A DNA stretch of 64,000 bases from NCBI GenBank assembly GCA_029777335.1, contig JAKOSN010000085.1, positions 30,438 to 94,437 of the forward strand. Reading direction: 5' to 3'. The position numbers and the translations under genes were made by a program. Positions 34,357 through 43,022 of this stretch are shown one piece after another; positions within the stretch are counted from its first letter, which is position 1, and every line of letters starts with the position of its first letter. The notes beneath the pieces are model-generated. The model ran no database searches, had not been told where the DNA came from, and saw only the letters and a program-made list of their open reading frames with translations. The stretch is from Planctomycetota bacterium. GTDB lineage: Bacteria; Planctomycetota; Planctomycetia; Gemmatales; Gemmataceae.

Positions 34357-35037
34357 ATGAGCGATGATCTGCTCTCCCTGGAGAACTTCAGCGGGGTCGC
34401 GCGCCTGTTTCCGCTGCCAAACCTGGTGATGTTCCCGTTCGTCGTTCAGCCGCTGCACATCTTTGAGCCGCGCTATCGGCAGATGCTCGCCGATACCCTG
34501 GCGGACGATCGCTTGCTGGCGATGGTGCTGCTCGCGCCGGGGTGGGAGGAGAACTATCATCTGCGGCCGCGCATTCATCCGGTTGCCTGTTTGGGGAAGG
34601 TGTTCAAGGAGGAGCGGCTTCCCGACGGCCGCTACAATCTGCTTCTCCACGGCCTGCGCCGGGTGCGGATTCGCCACGAGCTGAAGACGGACAAACTCTA
34701 TCGCAGTGCCGAGGTGGAGGTGCTGCGCGATGTGTCCGATCTGGGGTTGAGCCACGAACAGGCGCTGCGCACCCAGCTGGGCGAGGTGGTCCCGGCGTGG
34801 ATGACCACTCATGGCAACCCGACCGACCAGATCGACAAGTTGATGCAGAGCGATCTGACCCTCGCCACACTCTGTGATATCTTCAGCTTCGCCCTTCCGC
34901 TGGCGATCGAGTTGAAACAGCGGTTGCTGGAGGAACTCGATATCGGCAAGCGGTCGCAATTGTTGCTTTCAACCTTGCAAGCGGCGCTCCCCACTCCCCC
35001 CACGCGGCTGTTTCCCCCGCCCTTCAGCGAAAATTGA
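34357..35037 (+). CDS. LON peptidase substrate-binding domain protein
   Basis: A 226-residue protein that resembles the N-terminal domain of Lon protease without the ATPase and protease parts: RLFPLPNLVMFPFVVQPLHIFEPRYRQM, LLAPGW, HPVACLGKV, DGRYNLLLHGLRRVRI, and a helical C-terminal part ending in a Pro-rich tail. Stand-alone Lon-N proteins are common and are presumed substrate-binding adaptors. ATG 34357 has GAAGAGG 9 bases upstream; ATG 34339 would overlap the DUF309 stop. Confidence 0.88.
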   Translation: MSDDLLSLENFSGVARLFPLPNLVMFPFVVQPLHIFEPRYRQMLADTLADDRLLAMVLLAPGWEENYHLRPRIHPVACLGKVFKEERLPDGRYNLLLHGLRRVRIRHELKTDKLYRSAEVEVLRDVSDLGLSHEQALRTQLGEVVPAWMTTHGNPTDQIDKLMQSDLTLATLCDIFSFALPLAIELKQRLLEELDIGKRSQLLLSTLQAALPTPPTRLFPPPFSEN

Positions 35038-35145
35038 AGCGCCCGGATGCGCGGACGAACTCACCGGGCAGCCCCTGGCGAAGCCCGGCGCCATCGGGTA
35101 TGGTGATCAGCCTGACAACCCGTTCCTCTTCTGGAGAGCGATTGC

Positions 35146-36075
35146 ATGATCACCGCGACACTGGTTGGCGCCCTGCTGGGATTGCTGACCGCCGAGTTGC
35201 CCGATGACAAGAAAGTGCAGCCCGAGGAAATGGTTCTCGTTCCCGAATACAGCGAAGGGATCGTCTTCGATCACGCGGGGAACGCCTACATCTCGCATGG
35301 GAAGGTGATCACGCGTATCACCCCGGAACGCAAGGTCAGCACGTGGGCGGAAACAGGGGCCCCTAACGGCCACAAGATCCTGGCCGATGGCACCCACCTG
35401 GTCTGCGATGCCAGTCAACATGCGGTCCTGCACCTGGACGCCAACGGCAAGATCCTGGGGAAGGCGTCGTCGGAGTGCAACGGCAAGAAACTGCGCGGCC
35501 CGAACGACCTGTGCCTGGATCCCCGAGGCGGATTCTACTTCACCGATCCGGGCGATTCGGGGTTGAAGAATCCGATCGGCACGGTGCACTATGTCGATGC
35601 CGCGGGTAAGACGTATTTTGTGACCGGGGGGCTGGCCTATTCCAACGGCATCGTGTTGCGTCCCGATGGCAAAACCCTCCTGGTGGCGGAGAGCCAGAAG
35701 AATCGGGTGCTCGAATACGAGGTGCTCGCTCCAGGTCGAGTGGGGAAGATGCGCGTCTTTGTGGAGTTGCCCGAAAAGGGCGAGGGGCAGATCGACAATC
35801 AACCCGATGGCATGACGCTGGACCAGGACGGCAATCTGTATGTCGCGCACTATGGGATGAAACAGGTGCAGGTGATCAGTCCGCAGGGAAAGGTGATTCG
35901 GCGTTACGCGGGAGGAACGTTGACCACAAGCAACGTCGCCTTTGGCGGAAAGCAGATGGATGAGCTGTACATCACCGGGGCGCTCGGGAAAGAGCAGGGG
36001 TCGAAGGGGGCGCTCTTTCGGCTGAAACTGGAGGGAGTCAAGGGGCTTCGCATTCTGCCGGAAAAGAAGCCCTGA
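35146..36075 (+). CDS. SMP-30/gluconolactonase-like beta-propeller protein, exported
   Basis: A 309-residue protein with a short hydrophobic N-terminus and a six-bladed propeller. The motifs include EYSEGIVFDHAGNAYISH, LRGPNDLCLDPRGGFYFTDP, AYSNGIVLRPDGKTLLVAES and PDGMTLDQDGNLYVAHYG, which carry the metal-binding Glu, Asn and Asp expected of SMP-30/gluconolactonase enzymes. It would hydrolyse a sugar lactone or a related ester. The gene is single and ends at a strong bidirectional hairpin shared with mch. Confidence 0.85.
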   Translation: MITATLVGALLGLLTAELPDDKKVQPEEMVLVPEYSEGIVFDHAGNAYISHGKVITRITPERKVSTWAETGAPNGHKILADGTHLVCDASQHAVLHLDANGKILGKASSECNGKKLRGPNDLCLDPRGGFYFTDPGDSGLKNPIGTVHYVDAAGKTYFVTGGLAYSNGIVLRPDGKTLLVAESQKNRVLEYEVLAPGRVGKMRVFVELPEKGEGQIDNQPDGMTLDQDGNLYVAHYGMKQVQVISPQGKVIRRYAGGTLTTSNVAFGGKQMDELYITGALGKEQGSKGALFRLKLEGVKGLRILPEKKP

Positions 36076-36100
36076 GAACCGCACGCAGGAGAGTGCATCG

Positions 36101-36137
36101 CTGCGGCGCCGTTTTTCTCCGCGAAACGGCGCCGCAG
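36101..36137. terminator. Perfect 14-bp hairpin between convergent genes
   Basis: Arms CTGCGGCGCCGTTT (36101-36114) and AAACGGCGCCGCAG (36124-36137) with a 9-base loop, centred between the SMP-30-like stop and the mch stop. No T run follows on either strand. It probably acts as a bidirectional terminator or transcript end. Confidence 0.7.
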
Positions 36138-36159
36138 CAAAAGCGAATCCTCGGGAGGC

Positions 36160-37119
36160 TCACTCGGGGAAGAACGAGCGCCGCAGTACCGCGGGTTCCC
36201 GGCGGCCAAACGCGAAGGTGCGCCCGCTGTTCAGGTTGTTAAGCACCAGTTCCGCCGGGCTAAAAAGCATCGGATCGATCTTGTAGAAATCGCGGCCGGC
36301 GCGCTCGAAGATCTCCGCAAACGGGGCGCCGTGATCCGGCGACGCCGATGAGGGCACGCGCGCGCCAATCTCACGCAGCTGATCGTCGTCGCTCCGCACC
36401 CAGAGAACAACCCGTCCGCCATAAAGAATCGCATCGTTGGTACGCCCGATGGCCTGCAATTCGTTGGACGCCACGGGGGGAAGAGGAGCGGTTCCCCACC
36501 CCGCGAGTACCTGGTTCAGATCGAACTGGAGTTCGTGCAACTTGTGCAAGGCGGTCTCGACCGACCGCGCCACAACCTGAACATTGCCCGCCACGCTGGC
36601 GGCGGGGGCAACCAGCAGCGTGAGGTCGTGGGGGGCCAGTTTCAGATAGCCGGCGATCCAGACGATCACCTCGTCCTCAGGAAGTTTGCGGCTTTCCAGC
36701 ACGCCAACCGCGCTGGTGGCCTCCTCGCGACCCGGGAGATGGGTGAAGAGTTCTTCCTTGCCATAGGCAGCCCGCATGGGACCCGAACCCATGGCGAAGA
36801 ACTTGCCGACCGAGATTTGCCAGCCGGCGTATTGCGAGGCCATGCAGGCCAGCACCGGGTGATCGGTACTGACCTGGACCGAGGGGCAGGCGATTCCCTC
36901 GACCTCGCCCGGGGTGAGAGAAACCTCGGCGAGTTCGGCCAGACAAACGCGCGCCAGACACAATCCGGCCTGCAAGCCGCCAGCGGTCTGAACTCCACAA
37001 TCGAGAATGCGCCCGCCACTGGTGGTTTGATGAACCCCCAGGCGAAGTGTCGCGGTGCTGGCAGCCATCTGGTCCGCCAGGATGCGCGCCCGCTCATTCA
37101 AGCACAGAACAGCAGTCAC
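36160..37119 (-). CDS. mch: Methenyltetrahydromethanopterin cyclohydrolase
   Basis: A 319-residue cytoplasmic enzyme that converts 5,10-methenyl-H4MPT and 5-formyl-H4MPT, an intermediate step of H4MPT-linked C1 transfer known from methanogens, methylotrophs and planctomycetes. The recognisable stretches are LNERARILADQM, GVQTAGGLQAGLCLARVCLA, VSTDHPVLACMASQYAGW, AMGSGPMRA and VLAGWGTAPLPPVA. No other H4MPT gene (fae, mtdB, fhc) is visible in the window. It lies 13 bases after the SpoIIM-like gene's end on the same strand, so it may be co-transcribed with it. Confidence 0.93.
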   Translation of the reverse strand: MTAVLCLNERARILADQMAASTATLRLGVHQTTSGGRILDCGVQTAGGLQAGLCLARVCLAELAEVSLTPGEVEGIACPSVQVSTDHPVLACMASQYAGWQISVGKFFAMGSGPMRAAYGKEELFTHLPGREEATSAVGVLESRKLPEDEVIVWIAGYLKLAPHDLTLLVAPAASVAGNVQVVARSVETALHKLHELQFDLNQVLAGWGTAPLPPVASNELQAIGRTNDAILYGGRVVLWVRSDDDQLREIGARVPSSASPDHGAPFAEIFERAGRDFYKIDPMLFSPAELVLNNLNSGRTFAFGRREPAVLRRSFFPE

Positions 37120-37132
37120 GGGAAATGTCTCC

Positions 37133-38122
37133 TCACCTTCCAGCGTGGGATGCGGATCGCGAACGGCGGCCTGCCAGACCCAGGTAAAGTAGCATGAGAA
37201 TTCCGGTGATGAGGGCGACGGCCCACCGTTCTGGGGCGGGGCGATGGGGGGTGATGTAGGCCTCGATGATTCCGGCCAGGACCAGCATCACACACGCTCC
37301 TCCCAGCAACACAATCGCTTGCCCACCCGCGCTCTTCAAGGCATCGCGGCGCGGCATCTGGCCGGGAGCGATCAGTGCCCAGCCGAGCATCAATCCCCCC
37401 GCGCCGGCGATGCAGATGGCCGTCAGTTCCAGCACGCCGTGGGTCAGAATCAACGAGTAAAAGTCGAGGAAATAGTGGTGCAGCCACACCACTCCCGAAA
37501 GCGTGCCAAGCATGCGCCCATTGTAAATCAGGAGCAGCACACAGGGCAGACAGAAAAGGGTTCCCAGGGCAAAGGTCATGCACGCGACCCGGATGTTATT
37601 GGTGATGATGCGCGCCGCCACCGCGGGGCTGGCTTCGAGAGGGAAGGTGAAATTCCCCTTGTACTCTCCCTTTTGTTGTTCAAGCCGGAGATTTTCGTAT
37701 TCGACGACATTCTCGTCGAACAGAGAGTAGGCCAGGTCCGGGTCGCGCAGCACGGCGATGAACGACGCCAGCGCGGTGCCATAGAACAGGAGGAAGCTGG
37801 CCAGCAGAGGTATCCAGTGGCGACGGATCGCCCGAGGGAACCCGCTCCAGAGAAAGTCAAGAAAGGCACGCAGATCGACGCGCTGAGTGATATAGACTTG
37901 ACCATGCGCGCGCGCCACCAGCCGATTGAGATACTGGATCAATTGCGGATCCTCGGCATCGGTGCGGGCCCGCGAGAGATCGATGGCGGTCTGGCGATAG
38001 AGCCGCCCGAGCTGGGTGACTTCCTCCACGGAGAATGACGAAATGCCGCCTCGTTCGGCGCGCTCGAGCAACTCGGTGAGTTGGCGCCACCGTTTCTGCT
38101 GGATTTCGAGTTTGCCGGGCAT
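37133..38122 (-). CDS. Stage II sporulation protein M (SpoIIM) family membrane protein
   Basis: A 329-residue protein. A cytoplasmic helical N-terminus (1-100) is followed by about six hydrophobic segments in the SpoIIM pattern, including NNIRVACMTFALGTLFCLP and the LTHGVLELTAICIAGAGGLMLG signature. In non-sporulating bacteria such proteins occur next to RDD, MoxR and DUF58 genes, which matches the divergent RDD gene here. The molecular role is unknown and sporulation is not implied. ATG 38122 has AAGG upstream. Confidence 0.88.
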   Translation of the reverse strand: MPGKLEIQQKRWRQLTELLERAERGGISSFSVEEVTQLGRLYRQTAIDLSRARTDAEDPQLIQYLNRLVARAHGQVYITQRVDLRAFLDFLWSGFPRAIRRHWIPLLASFLLFYGTALASFIAVLRDPDLAYSLFDENVVEYENLRLEQQKGEYKGNFTFPLEASPAVAARIITNNIRVACMTFALGTLFCLPCVLLLIYNGRMLGTLSGVVWLHHYFLDFYSLILTHGVLELTAICIAGAGGLMLGWALIAPGQMPRRDALKSAGGQAIVLLGGACVMLVLAGIIEAYITPHRPAPERWAVALITGILMLLYLGLAGRRSRSASHAGR

Positions 38123-38223
38123 GGTGCCTTGTCTCTCGCCGCCAGGGTGTCGGGTATCTCTGGTCTGTCTTACAGGGTCGAGGAAAGGCTGGCGAGCGGT
38201 TCTCGCATCCGGCCATGACGGCC

Positions 38224-38232
38224 TGCTATAAT
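38224..38232 (+). promoter_or_regulatory. Extended -10 promoter for the RDD gene
   Basis: The motif TGCTATAAT is a consensus extended -10 element, with no clear -35 box 17 bases upstream. The expected start near 38239 leaves a leader of about 29 bases before ATG 38268. It lies in the 145-base divergent region between the SpoIIM-like and RDD genes. Confidence 0.5.
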
Positions 38233-38267
38233 GCACCACCATCCACCCCAGTGCGGAGATTCACGCG

Positions 38268-39074
38268 ATGAGCGCCGGTGATGAAGTAACGATCGAAACC
38301 CCTGAACAAATTGAACTGGCGCTGGAGCCCGCAGGTCCGGGCTCGCGCTTCGTCGGCTGGGCCGTCGATTTTCTGATCAAATCGGCAGTCGTGATTCTGC
38401 TGCTGTGTTGTTTGCTCGTCGTTGTGGCCGGGCTCACAAGCCAACATGCGGATGAGTCGCTGTTGACGGCATATGTCGGGGCAATCGTGAGCGTGGTCAT
38501 TTTCCTGCTCGCGATGACCTACGACATCTACTTCGAGGTGATGCACAATGGGCAAACGCCGGGCAAGCGCGTGGCGGGGACGCGCGTGATCCGTGAGGGC
38601 GGAGCGCCGGTGGATTTCCGGTCGGCCTTCCTTCGCAGCATGCTGGCGATGGTGGATGTGGTGCCGATACTTCCCCCTTATGTGATTGGCGGAACGGTTG
38701 TGCTGATCAATGGGCGCCGGCAACGCCTGGGTGATATGGCAGCGGGAACGCTGGTGATTCGCGAACGCGCCGATGTGCCTCTGGCGAGCCTCAGCGACGA
38801 GATCCGGCAACTGGCATCGGACACCATTCACTTTGGCCCTGAACATGTCTCTGCTTGCACCCCGCGGGATCGGCACATTCTGCGGTCCTTCTTTCAGCGC
38901 TATCCGCAGATGGACCGCGGTGCGCGTGCCGACCTGGCCCGGCGCCTGGCCGAGTCGATGCTGGAACGGACCGCCTTCCCGCTGGAGGAGCCGTTGCGGA
39001 ACGGGCGGCAGGCGACCGCGTTCCTGGCTGCCCTCTACCGCGACCTGGAAAACTGGATTCAGGCGGGGAAATGA
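38268..39074 (+). CDS. RDD family membrane protein
   Basis: A 268-residue protein with an RDD domain at about 20-165: SRFVGWAVDFLIKSAVV (the Arg and Asp of the family name), a second helix, the NGQTPGKRVAGTRVI motif and RQRLGDMAAGTLVI. The C-terminal ~100 residues are soluble and helical. RDD proteins occur as membrane components with transport-like or unknown roles, and the divergent SpoIIM-like gene is a usual partner. The next gene, DAHP synthase, starts 34 bases later and may be read from the same transcript. Confidence 0.9.
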   Translation: MSAGDEVTIETPEQIELALEPAGPGSRFVGWAVDFLIKSAVVILLLCCLLVVVAGLTSQHADESLLTAYVGAIVSVVIFLLAMTYDIYFEVMHNGQTPGKRVAGTRVIREGGAPVDFRSAFLRSMLAMVDVVPILPPYVIGGTVVLINGRRQRLGDMAAGTLVIRERADVPLASLSDEIRQLASDTIHFGPEHVSACTPRDRHILRSFFQRYPQMDRGARADLARRLAESMLERTAFPLEEPLRNGRQATAFLAALYRDLENWIQAGK

Positions 39075-39108
39075 CGTTGGCTCGCCCCTGTGCCTTCTGG
39101 GAGAGATC

Positions 39109-40125
39109 ATGCTGGTCGTTATGCATAGCCACGCTACCCCCGAGCAGATTGCCCAGGTGATTGCGGCGATTCAGGGGATGAGCCTGACCGCCCACCCGCT
39201 GCCGGGAGCAACGCGGACCGCGATCGGCATCACCGGCAATCTGAGCGCGGTCGATCCGAACGCGCTGGCAGGGTTGCCCGGGGTGCTGGAGTTGCTCCGC
39301 GTGACCAAGCCGTACAAGCTGGCCAGCCGCGAAATGCACGAGGCCGATACCTACGTCCGGCTGCCGCAGACCACGATTGGCCCGGGAACCTTCACGCTGA
39401 TCGCCGGCCCCTGTTCGGTCGAGAACGAGGAGATGATCCTGCGCACCGCGGACTTTCTGGTCAGCCAGGGAGTGCGGCTGATGCGCGCGGGCGCCTTCAA
39501 GCCGCGCTCCAGTCCCTATGCCTTTCAGGGACTCGCGCATGCGGGGCTGGAAATCCTGGCAAAGGCGCGCGCGCGCACCGGGATTGGCATTGTGACCGAA
39601 TTGATGGATACCGAGAACGCCGACGCGGTGGAAGAAGCGGCCGACGTGATCCAGATCGGCACGCGCAACATGCAGAATTTTTCATTGCTGCGCCGTGTGG
39701 CCCGCTCCAGCCGGCCCGTGCTCCTGAAACGCGGGATGTCGGCGACGCTGGAAGAGTGGTTGATGGCGGCCGAGTATGTGATGGCAGGGAACAATTTCAA
39801 CGTGATCCTGTGTGAACGTGGAGTGCGCACCTTCTCGGATCATAGCCGCAACACCCTCGATCTGTCGGTGATTCCGCCCGTAAAGCACCTTTCGCATCTC
39901 CCGATCCTGGTCGATCCGAGTCATGGCACGGGAAAACGCGACTATGTGCCGGCGATGGCGCGAGCGGCGTTGGCGGCGGGCGCCGACGGGTTGCTGATCG
40001 AGATTCACCCGGAGCCGGACCGCGCCCTGTCCGATGGGGCGCAATCGCTCGATTTCCCGGGATTCGCGCGTCTGCTGGAGTCCCTGCGTCGCCTCGCCGA
40101 CCCTCTGGGGGTGGTGATCAATTGA
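39109..40125 (+). CDS. aroF: 3-deoxy-7-phosphoheptulonate synthase
   Basis: A 338-residue DAHP synthase that condenses phosphoenolpyruvate and erythrose 4-phosphate to start the shikimate pathway. It belongs to the form with an N-terminal ferredoxin-like regulatory domain (about 1-70, MLVVMHSHATPEQIAQV), followed by the KDO/DAHP synthase barrel: LIAGPCSVENEEM, RAGAFKPRSSPYAFQG, LKRGMSATLEEWLMAAEY, ERGVRTFSDHSRNTLD, VDPSHGTGKRDYVPAMARAA and a C-terminal metal-ligand region EIHPEPDRALSDGAQSL. ATG 39109 has GGGAGAG upstream. No other aro genes are nearby. Confidence 0.95.
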   Translation: MLVVMHSHATPEQIAQVIAAIQGMSLTAHPLPGATRTAIGITGNLSAVDPNALAGLPGVLELLRVTKPYKLASREMHEADTYVRLPQTTIGPGTFTLIAGPCSVENEEMILRTADFLVSQGVRLMRAGAFKPRSSPYAFQGLAHAGLEILAKARARTGIGIVTELMDTENADAVEEAADVIQIGTRNMQNFSLLRRVARSSRPVLLKRGMSATLEEWLMAAEYVMAGNNFNVILCERGVRTFSDHSRNTLDLSVIPPVKHLSHLPILVDPSHGTGKRDYVPAMARAALAAGADGLLIEIHPEPDRALSDGAQSLDFPGFARLLESLRRLADPLGVVIN

Positions 40126-40163
40126 CACGATTTTTTTCGCCCAGGAAGAAACTTTGCCACATC

Positions 40164-40192
40164 TGTACATATTAGTATTTTAGGGATAGAAT
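40164..40192 (+). promoter_or_regulatory. Candidate promoter of the rloAB pair
   Basis: TGTACA (40164-40169) and TAGAAT (40187-40192) are separated by exactly 17 bases in an AT-rich spacer. The expected start near 40199 leaves a leader of about 114 bases before ATG 40313. Confidence 0.45.
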
Positions 40193-40312
40193 TAGTGTTA
40201 TTTATGCGATCAAACGAACGGACTCGGACAAACAGTTCAAGCGCGTTTCTCTTCGATATGTTGAGCGGAACAAGGGTGTCGACGACGGGGGATCTTGCAG
40301 GAGAACTTTAAC

Positions 40313-41671
40313 ATGCTGGTACGCTTCTCCGTCGAAAACTATCGCTGTTTCCGGGAACGGGTTGAATTGTCGATGGTGGCAACTCCACTTCAGTCACATC
40401 CTACGCACGTGGTCACGGGAGCGAGTCCGCATCACATTCCCCTGTTGAAACTGGCGGTTATCTATGGGGCGAATGCTTCGGGGAAATCGAACCTGGTGCG
40501 CGCCCTGGAGACGGCCCGTCGAATTATCCTTTCTCCTGCGGAAGCAGGGAAGCCACTGGCACTCGTTCCCTATAAACTCGACAAGGAATCTCTCCGAAAA
40601 CCGACTCGCTTTGAGTTTGAGATCAGGGTGCAGGATAGGTATTTTGCTTATGGCTTCGTCGCTTCTACCAGGGAGGTGGAGGAAGAGTGGCTCTACGAAC
40701 TAAATGGCCCGGATGAAGTGTGTCTGTTTGAGCGACAGGCAAAAGCCATTCGTGCTCCTGGGTTCCAGTTCGTTACTGAGGAGGAAAAGCAGTTCTTTGA
40801 ATTCACGGCAAAAGGAACCTTACCAAATCGCCTCTTTCTTACCGAGTCTCGGGAACGCAACCTGGAGCAAAATGTATCTACGGTGCGGGTGCTCGGGGAT
40901 GTGATTCAGTGGTTTCAATCGAATCTCCAAACGATCTTCCCAAATTCCAGGCTTCAAGGTCTGGCGCAAGAAATCAAAAGCAACCAGATCTTCAAAGAAG
41001 AGTTGGGAAGATATCTTCGCTGTTTTGATACCGGAGTCGAGGGGATTGATCTGGACGAGGTTGCTGTTGCGCAACTCGGTATTCCGGAAGAAATTGGACA
41101 GAAATTGCGTGAAGAACTTAAGGAAGGAGACGCGGCTCTGTTTGAACTCGGAGCAACGGTGCGGATGCTGGTCACTCGCGACAGCGCTGGAAACCTGCAT
41201 GCCTGGCGCTTGGTGTTCCGGCATAATCAACGGGGGAGCACCGAGCCGCTCTTCTTCGATTTCACAGAAGAATCGGATGGAACGCGGCGACTAACTGATC
41301 TGGCCCCGGTGATGATTCGGCTGTTAAGCAGCGAACACGTTTTCGTTGTAGATGAGTTCGATCGGAGTCTCCACCCAGAAATTGCTCATTCGCTGATTGC
41401 GAACTTTTTACAGCACTCGGTGGGGCAATCAAGTCAATTCATTGTCACTACTCACGAGACCACCTTGTTGCAACAGCACTTCTTGCGACCGGATGAGGTC
41501 TGGTTTGTAGAGAAGAAGCCAAATCAGGGGGCAACATTGGTTTCACTGGCCGAATATCAACTTAATGGTAGTAAGGATCTTCAGAAAGACTATCTTCAGG
41601 GGCGTTTTGGAGGGGTGCCGGTCGTTCAGGATTTCTCCTGGCTGGGGGAATCTCATGCCAAGGGAACGTAG
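40313..41671 (+). CDS. rloA: RloA-like AAA ATPase (AbiLi-type)
   Basis: A 452-residue ATPase of the AAA15/OLD-like class. It starts MLVRFSVENYRCF, with Walker A GANASGKSN (residues about 51-59), and ends with the signature-helix region EESDGTRRLTDLAP, Walker B VFVVDEFDRSLHP and a FIVTTHETTLLQQ switch histidine. Together with the RloB gene overlapping its 3' end by 17 bases it forms the RloAB/AbiL pair, a phage-defence module. AGGAG lies 9 bases before ATG 40313. Base composition is visibly lower in GC than the flanking genes, suggesting acquisition by transfer. Confidence 0.85.
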   Translation: MLVRFSVENYRCFRERVELSMVATPLQSHPTHVVTGASPHHIPLLKLAVIYGANASGKSNLVRALETARRIILSPAEAGKPLALVPYKLDKESLRKPTRFEFEIRVQDRYFAYGFVASTREVEEEWLYELNGPDEVCLFERQAKAIRAPGFQFVTEEEKQFFEFTAKGTLPNRLFLTESRERNLEQNVSTVRVLGDVIQWFQSNLQTIFPNSRLQGLAQEIKSNQIFKEELGRYLRCFDTGVEGIDLDEVAVAQLGIPEEIGQKLREELKEGDAALFELGATVRMLVTRDSAGNLHAWRLVFRHNQRGSTEPLFFDFTEESDGTRRLTDLAPVMIRLLSSEHVFVVDEFDRSLHPEIAHSLIANFLQHSVGQSSQFIVTTHETTLLQQHFLRPDEVWFVEKKPNQGATLVSLAEYQLNGSKDLQKDYLQGRFGGVPVVQDFSWLGESHAKGT

Positions 41672-42296
41672 AGACTTCAAACGCCGCACTGGCTTTCGTG
41701 ACGCATCCTTGATCGTGATTGCCTGCGAAGGAGTGGAGGACGAACCAAGGTACTTCAAGGGGCTCAAGGAACGTTTGCACAATCCCAAAGTGCATGTTGA
41801 GATTGTGTCTCGTGCAGATCCCACTCGAAGTTCACCCGAGGCGATACTCCGCGAGTTGGATCACTTTAAGGATTCCTGGTCACTGCGAGATGGAGATTCC
41901 TTGTGGTTGGTGATTGACCGGGATCCTCAATCGTGGAAACCAGACATGATCGACACCGTTGCCCAGAGATGTCGGCAAAAAAGCTATAGCCTGGCCCTCA
42001 GCAACCCATGTTTTGAACTTTGGTTGTTGCTTCACTTTGAGGATGTGTCTTCACAAAGCGAGGAACGGCAGAATCTGCTTCTGGCAAATGCCGATCACCT
42101 CCTCAAAAAAGAAGTTGCACGCTACCGACAACCAAGGCCAGAATGGGATTACATCGATCATTACTTTCCGCACACCGAGATTGCGCTTGGACGTGCTCGT
42201 ACCCTGGACACCGATCCCAACGCACGCTGGCCTGCAGCACTCGGAACCAGAGTTTACCGACTCGTGGAGCAGATTCGTACCAGGGGGAACGAGTAA
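41655..42296 (+). CDS. rloB: RloB family protein (AbiLii-type)
   Basis: A 213-residue protein with the RloB domain: a basic N-terminus (PRERRDFKRRTGFR), IVIACEGVEDEPRYFKGL, LWLVIDRDPQSW, and LALSNPCFELWLLLHFED. The acidic residues in the first two motifs fit a Toprim-like nuclease fold; activity is inferred. GGGGGAA precedes ATG 41655, which lies inside the end of rloA, so the two are translationally coupled. RloB/AbiLii is the effector partner of the RloA ATPase in abortive-infection type defence. Low GC is shared with rloA. Confidence 0.85.
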   Translation: MPRERRDFKRRTGFRDASLIVIACEGVEDEPRYFKGLKERLHNPKVHVEIVSRADPTRSSPEAILRELDHFKDSWSLRDGDSLWLVIDRDPQSWKPDMIDTVAQRCRQKSYSLALSNPCFELWLLLHFEDVSSQSEERQNLLLANADHLLKKEVARYRQPRPEWDYIDHYFPHTEIALGRARTLDTDPNARWPAALGTRVYRLVEQIRTRGNE

Positions 42297-42317
42297 CACC
42301 ATAAGCACGAGAGCCCC

Positions 42318-43010
42318 ATGGATACTTCGCTCTGGGGGAAGCAAGCAGAGAACAAGGTGCGGTTGAACGCTCCGATCGCCCTCACTGCGGACCCGGTGCG
42401 TGCCGCGCTTGCGCAACTTGCGGGAGCAGAGAAAACGCTTGGCTCTCTGCGCGGGGCGTTTCGCTCCACCCCGTTCCAGCCGGAGGCGGGGATTCCACTC
42501 TTTGGCCTCCTCGTCGCGCTCGGCGTGCTCCTGCTTGGCTTCGTGGGGTGGTTGATCCTGGATGCACATGGCGGACCCGGACAGTTCTTCACCAAAATGC
42601 AGATGGGAGGTGTTGTAGGAGTGCTGGTGCTGGTCGGGATTGCGCTTGGACTCATCGCTTTTGGCGGATTCAGGGTGCGCTATCTGGTGCGGGATCTCCG
42701 CCAGTTGTTTCTGGTGCTTGAGGGTGGTGTTGTCCATGTTCGGCACGATGGCACCAGGGTCTTCACCTGGGTTGAGATCGCGGATCTTAACCACGCCTGG
42801 ATTCCGTTGGAATATGGCGGGATGGATATTGGCACCGAACACATCTACCGCGTGATGAGCAAGGACGGCAGAGAAGTGGTGTTGCTGGGGCGTAGTTATC
42901 CAACCTCAGAGGATGCCGACGAGGGAAGGAATCTGACCGACGGAGATGAACCGCTTACCGATGTGTATCAGGTAGGGCAGTTCCTCGCGAGGAACATCAA
43001 GGAGAGGTGA
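42318..43010 (+). CDS. Predicted membrane protein (DUF6585-like)
   Basis: A 230-residue protein with two hydrophobic segments (about 59-83 and 95-116) and a C-terminal cytoplasmic domain with LRQLFLVLEGGVVHVRHDGTRVFTWVEIADL, a pattern seen in DUF6585-type PH-like proteins. I cannot assign a function. It lies 21 bases after rloB on the same strand, so it could be co-transcribed with the defence pair, but its composition is closer to the resident genes. It converges with the MFS gene 12 bases away. Confidence 0.65.
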   Translation: MDTSLWGKQAENKVRLNAPIALTADPVRAALAQLAGAEKTLGSLRGAFRSTPFQPEAGIPLFGLLVALGVLLLGFVGWLILDAHGGPGQFFTKMQMGGVVGVLVLVGIALGLIAFGGFRVRYLVRDLRQLFLVLEGGVVHVRHDGTRVFTWVEIADLNHAWIPLEYGGMDIGTEHIYRVMSKDGREVVLLGRSYPTSEDADEGRNLTDGDEPLTDVYQVGQFLARNIKER

Positions 43011-43022
43011 GGAGACGGTAAG

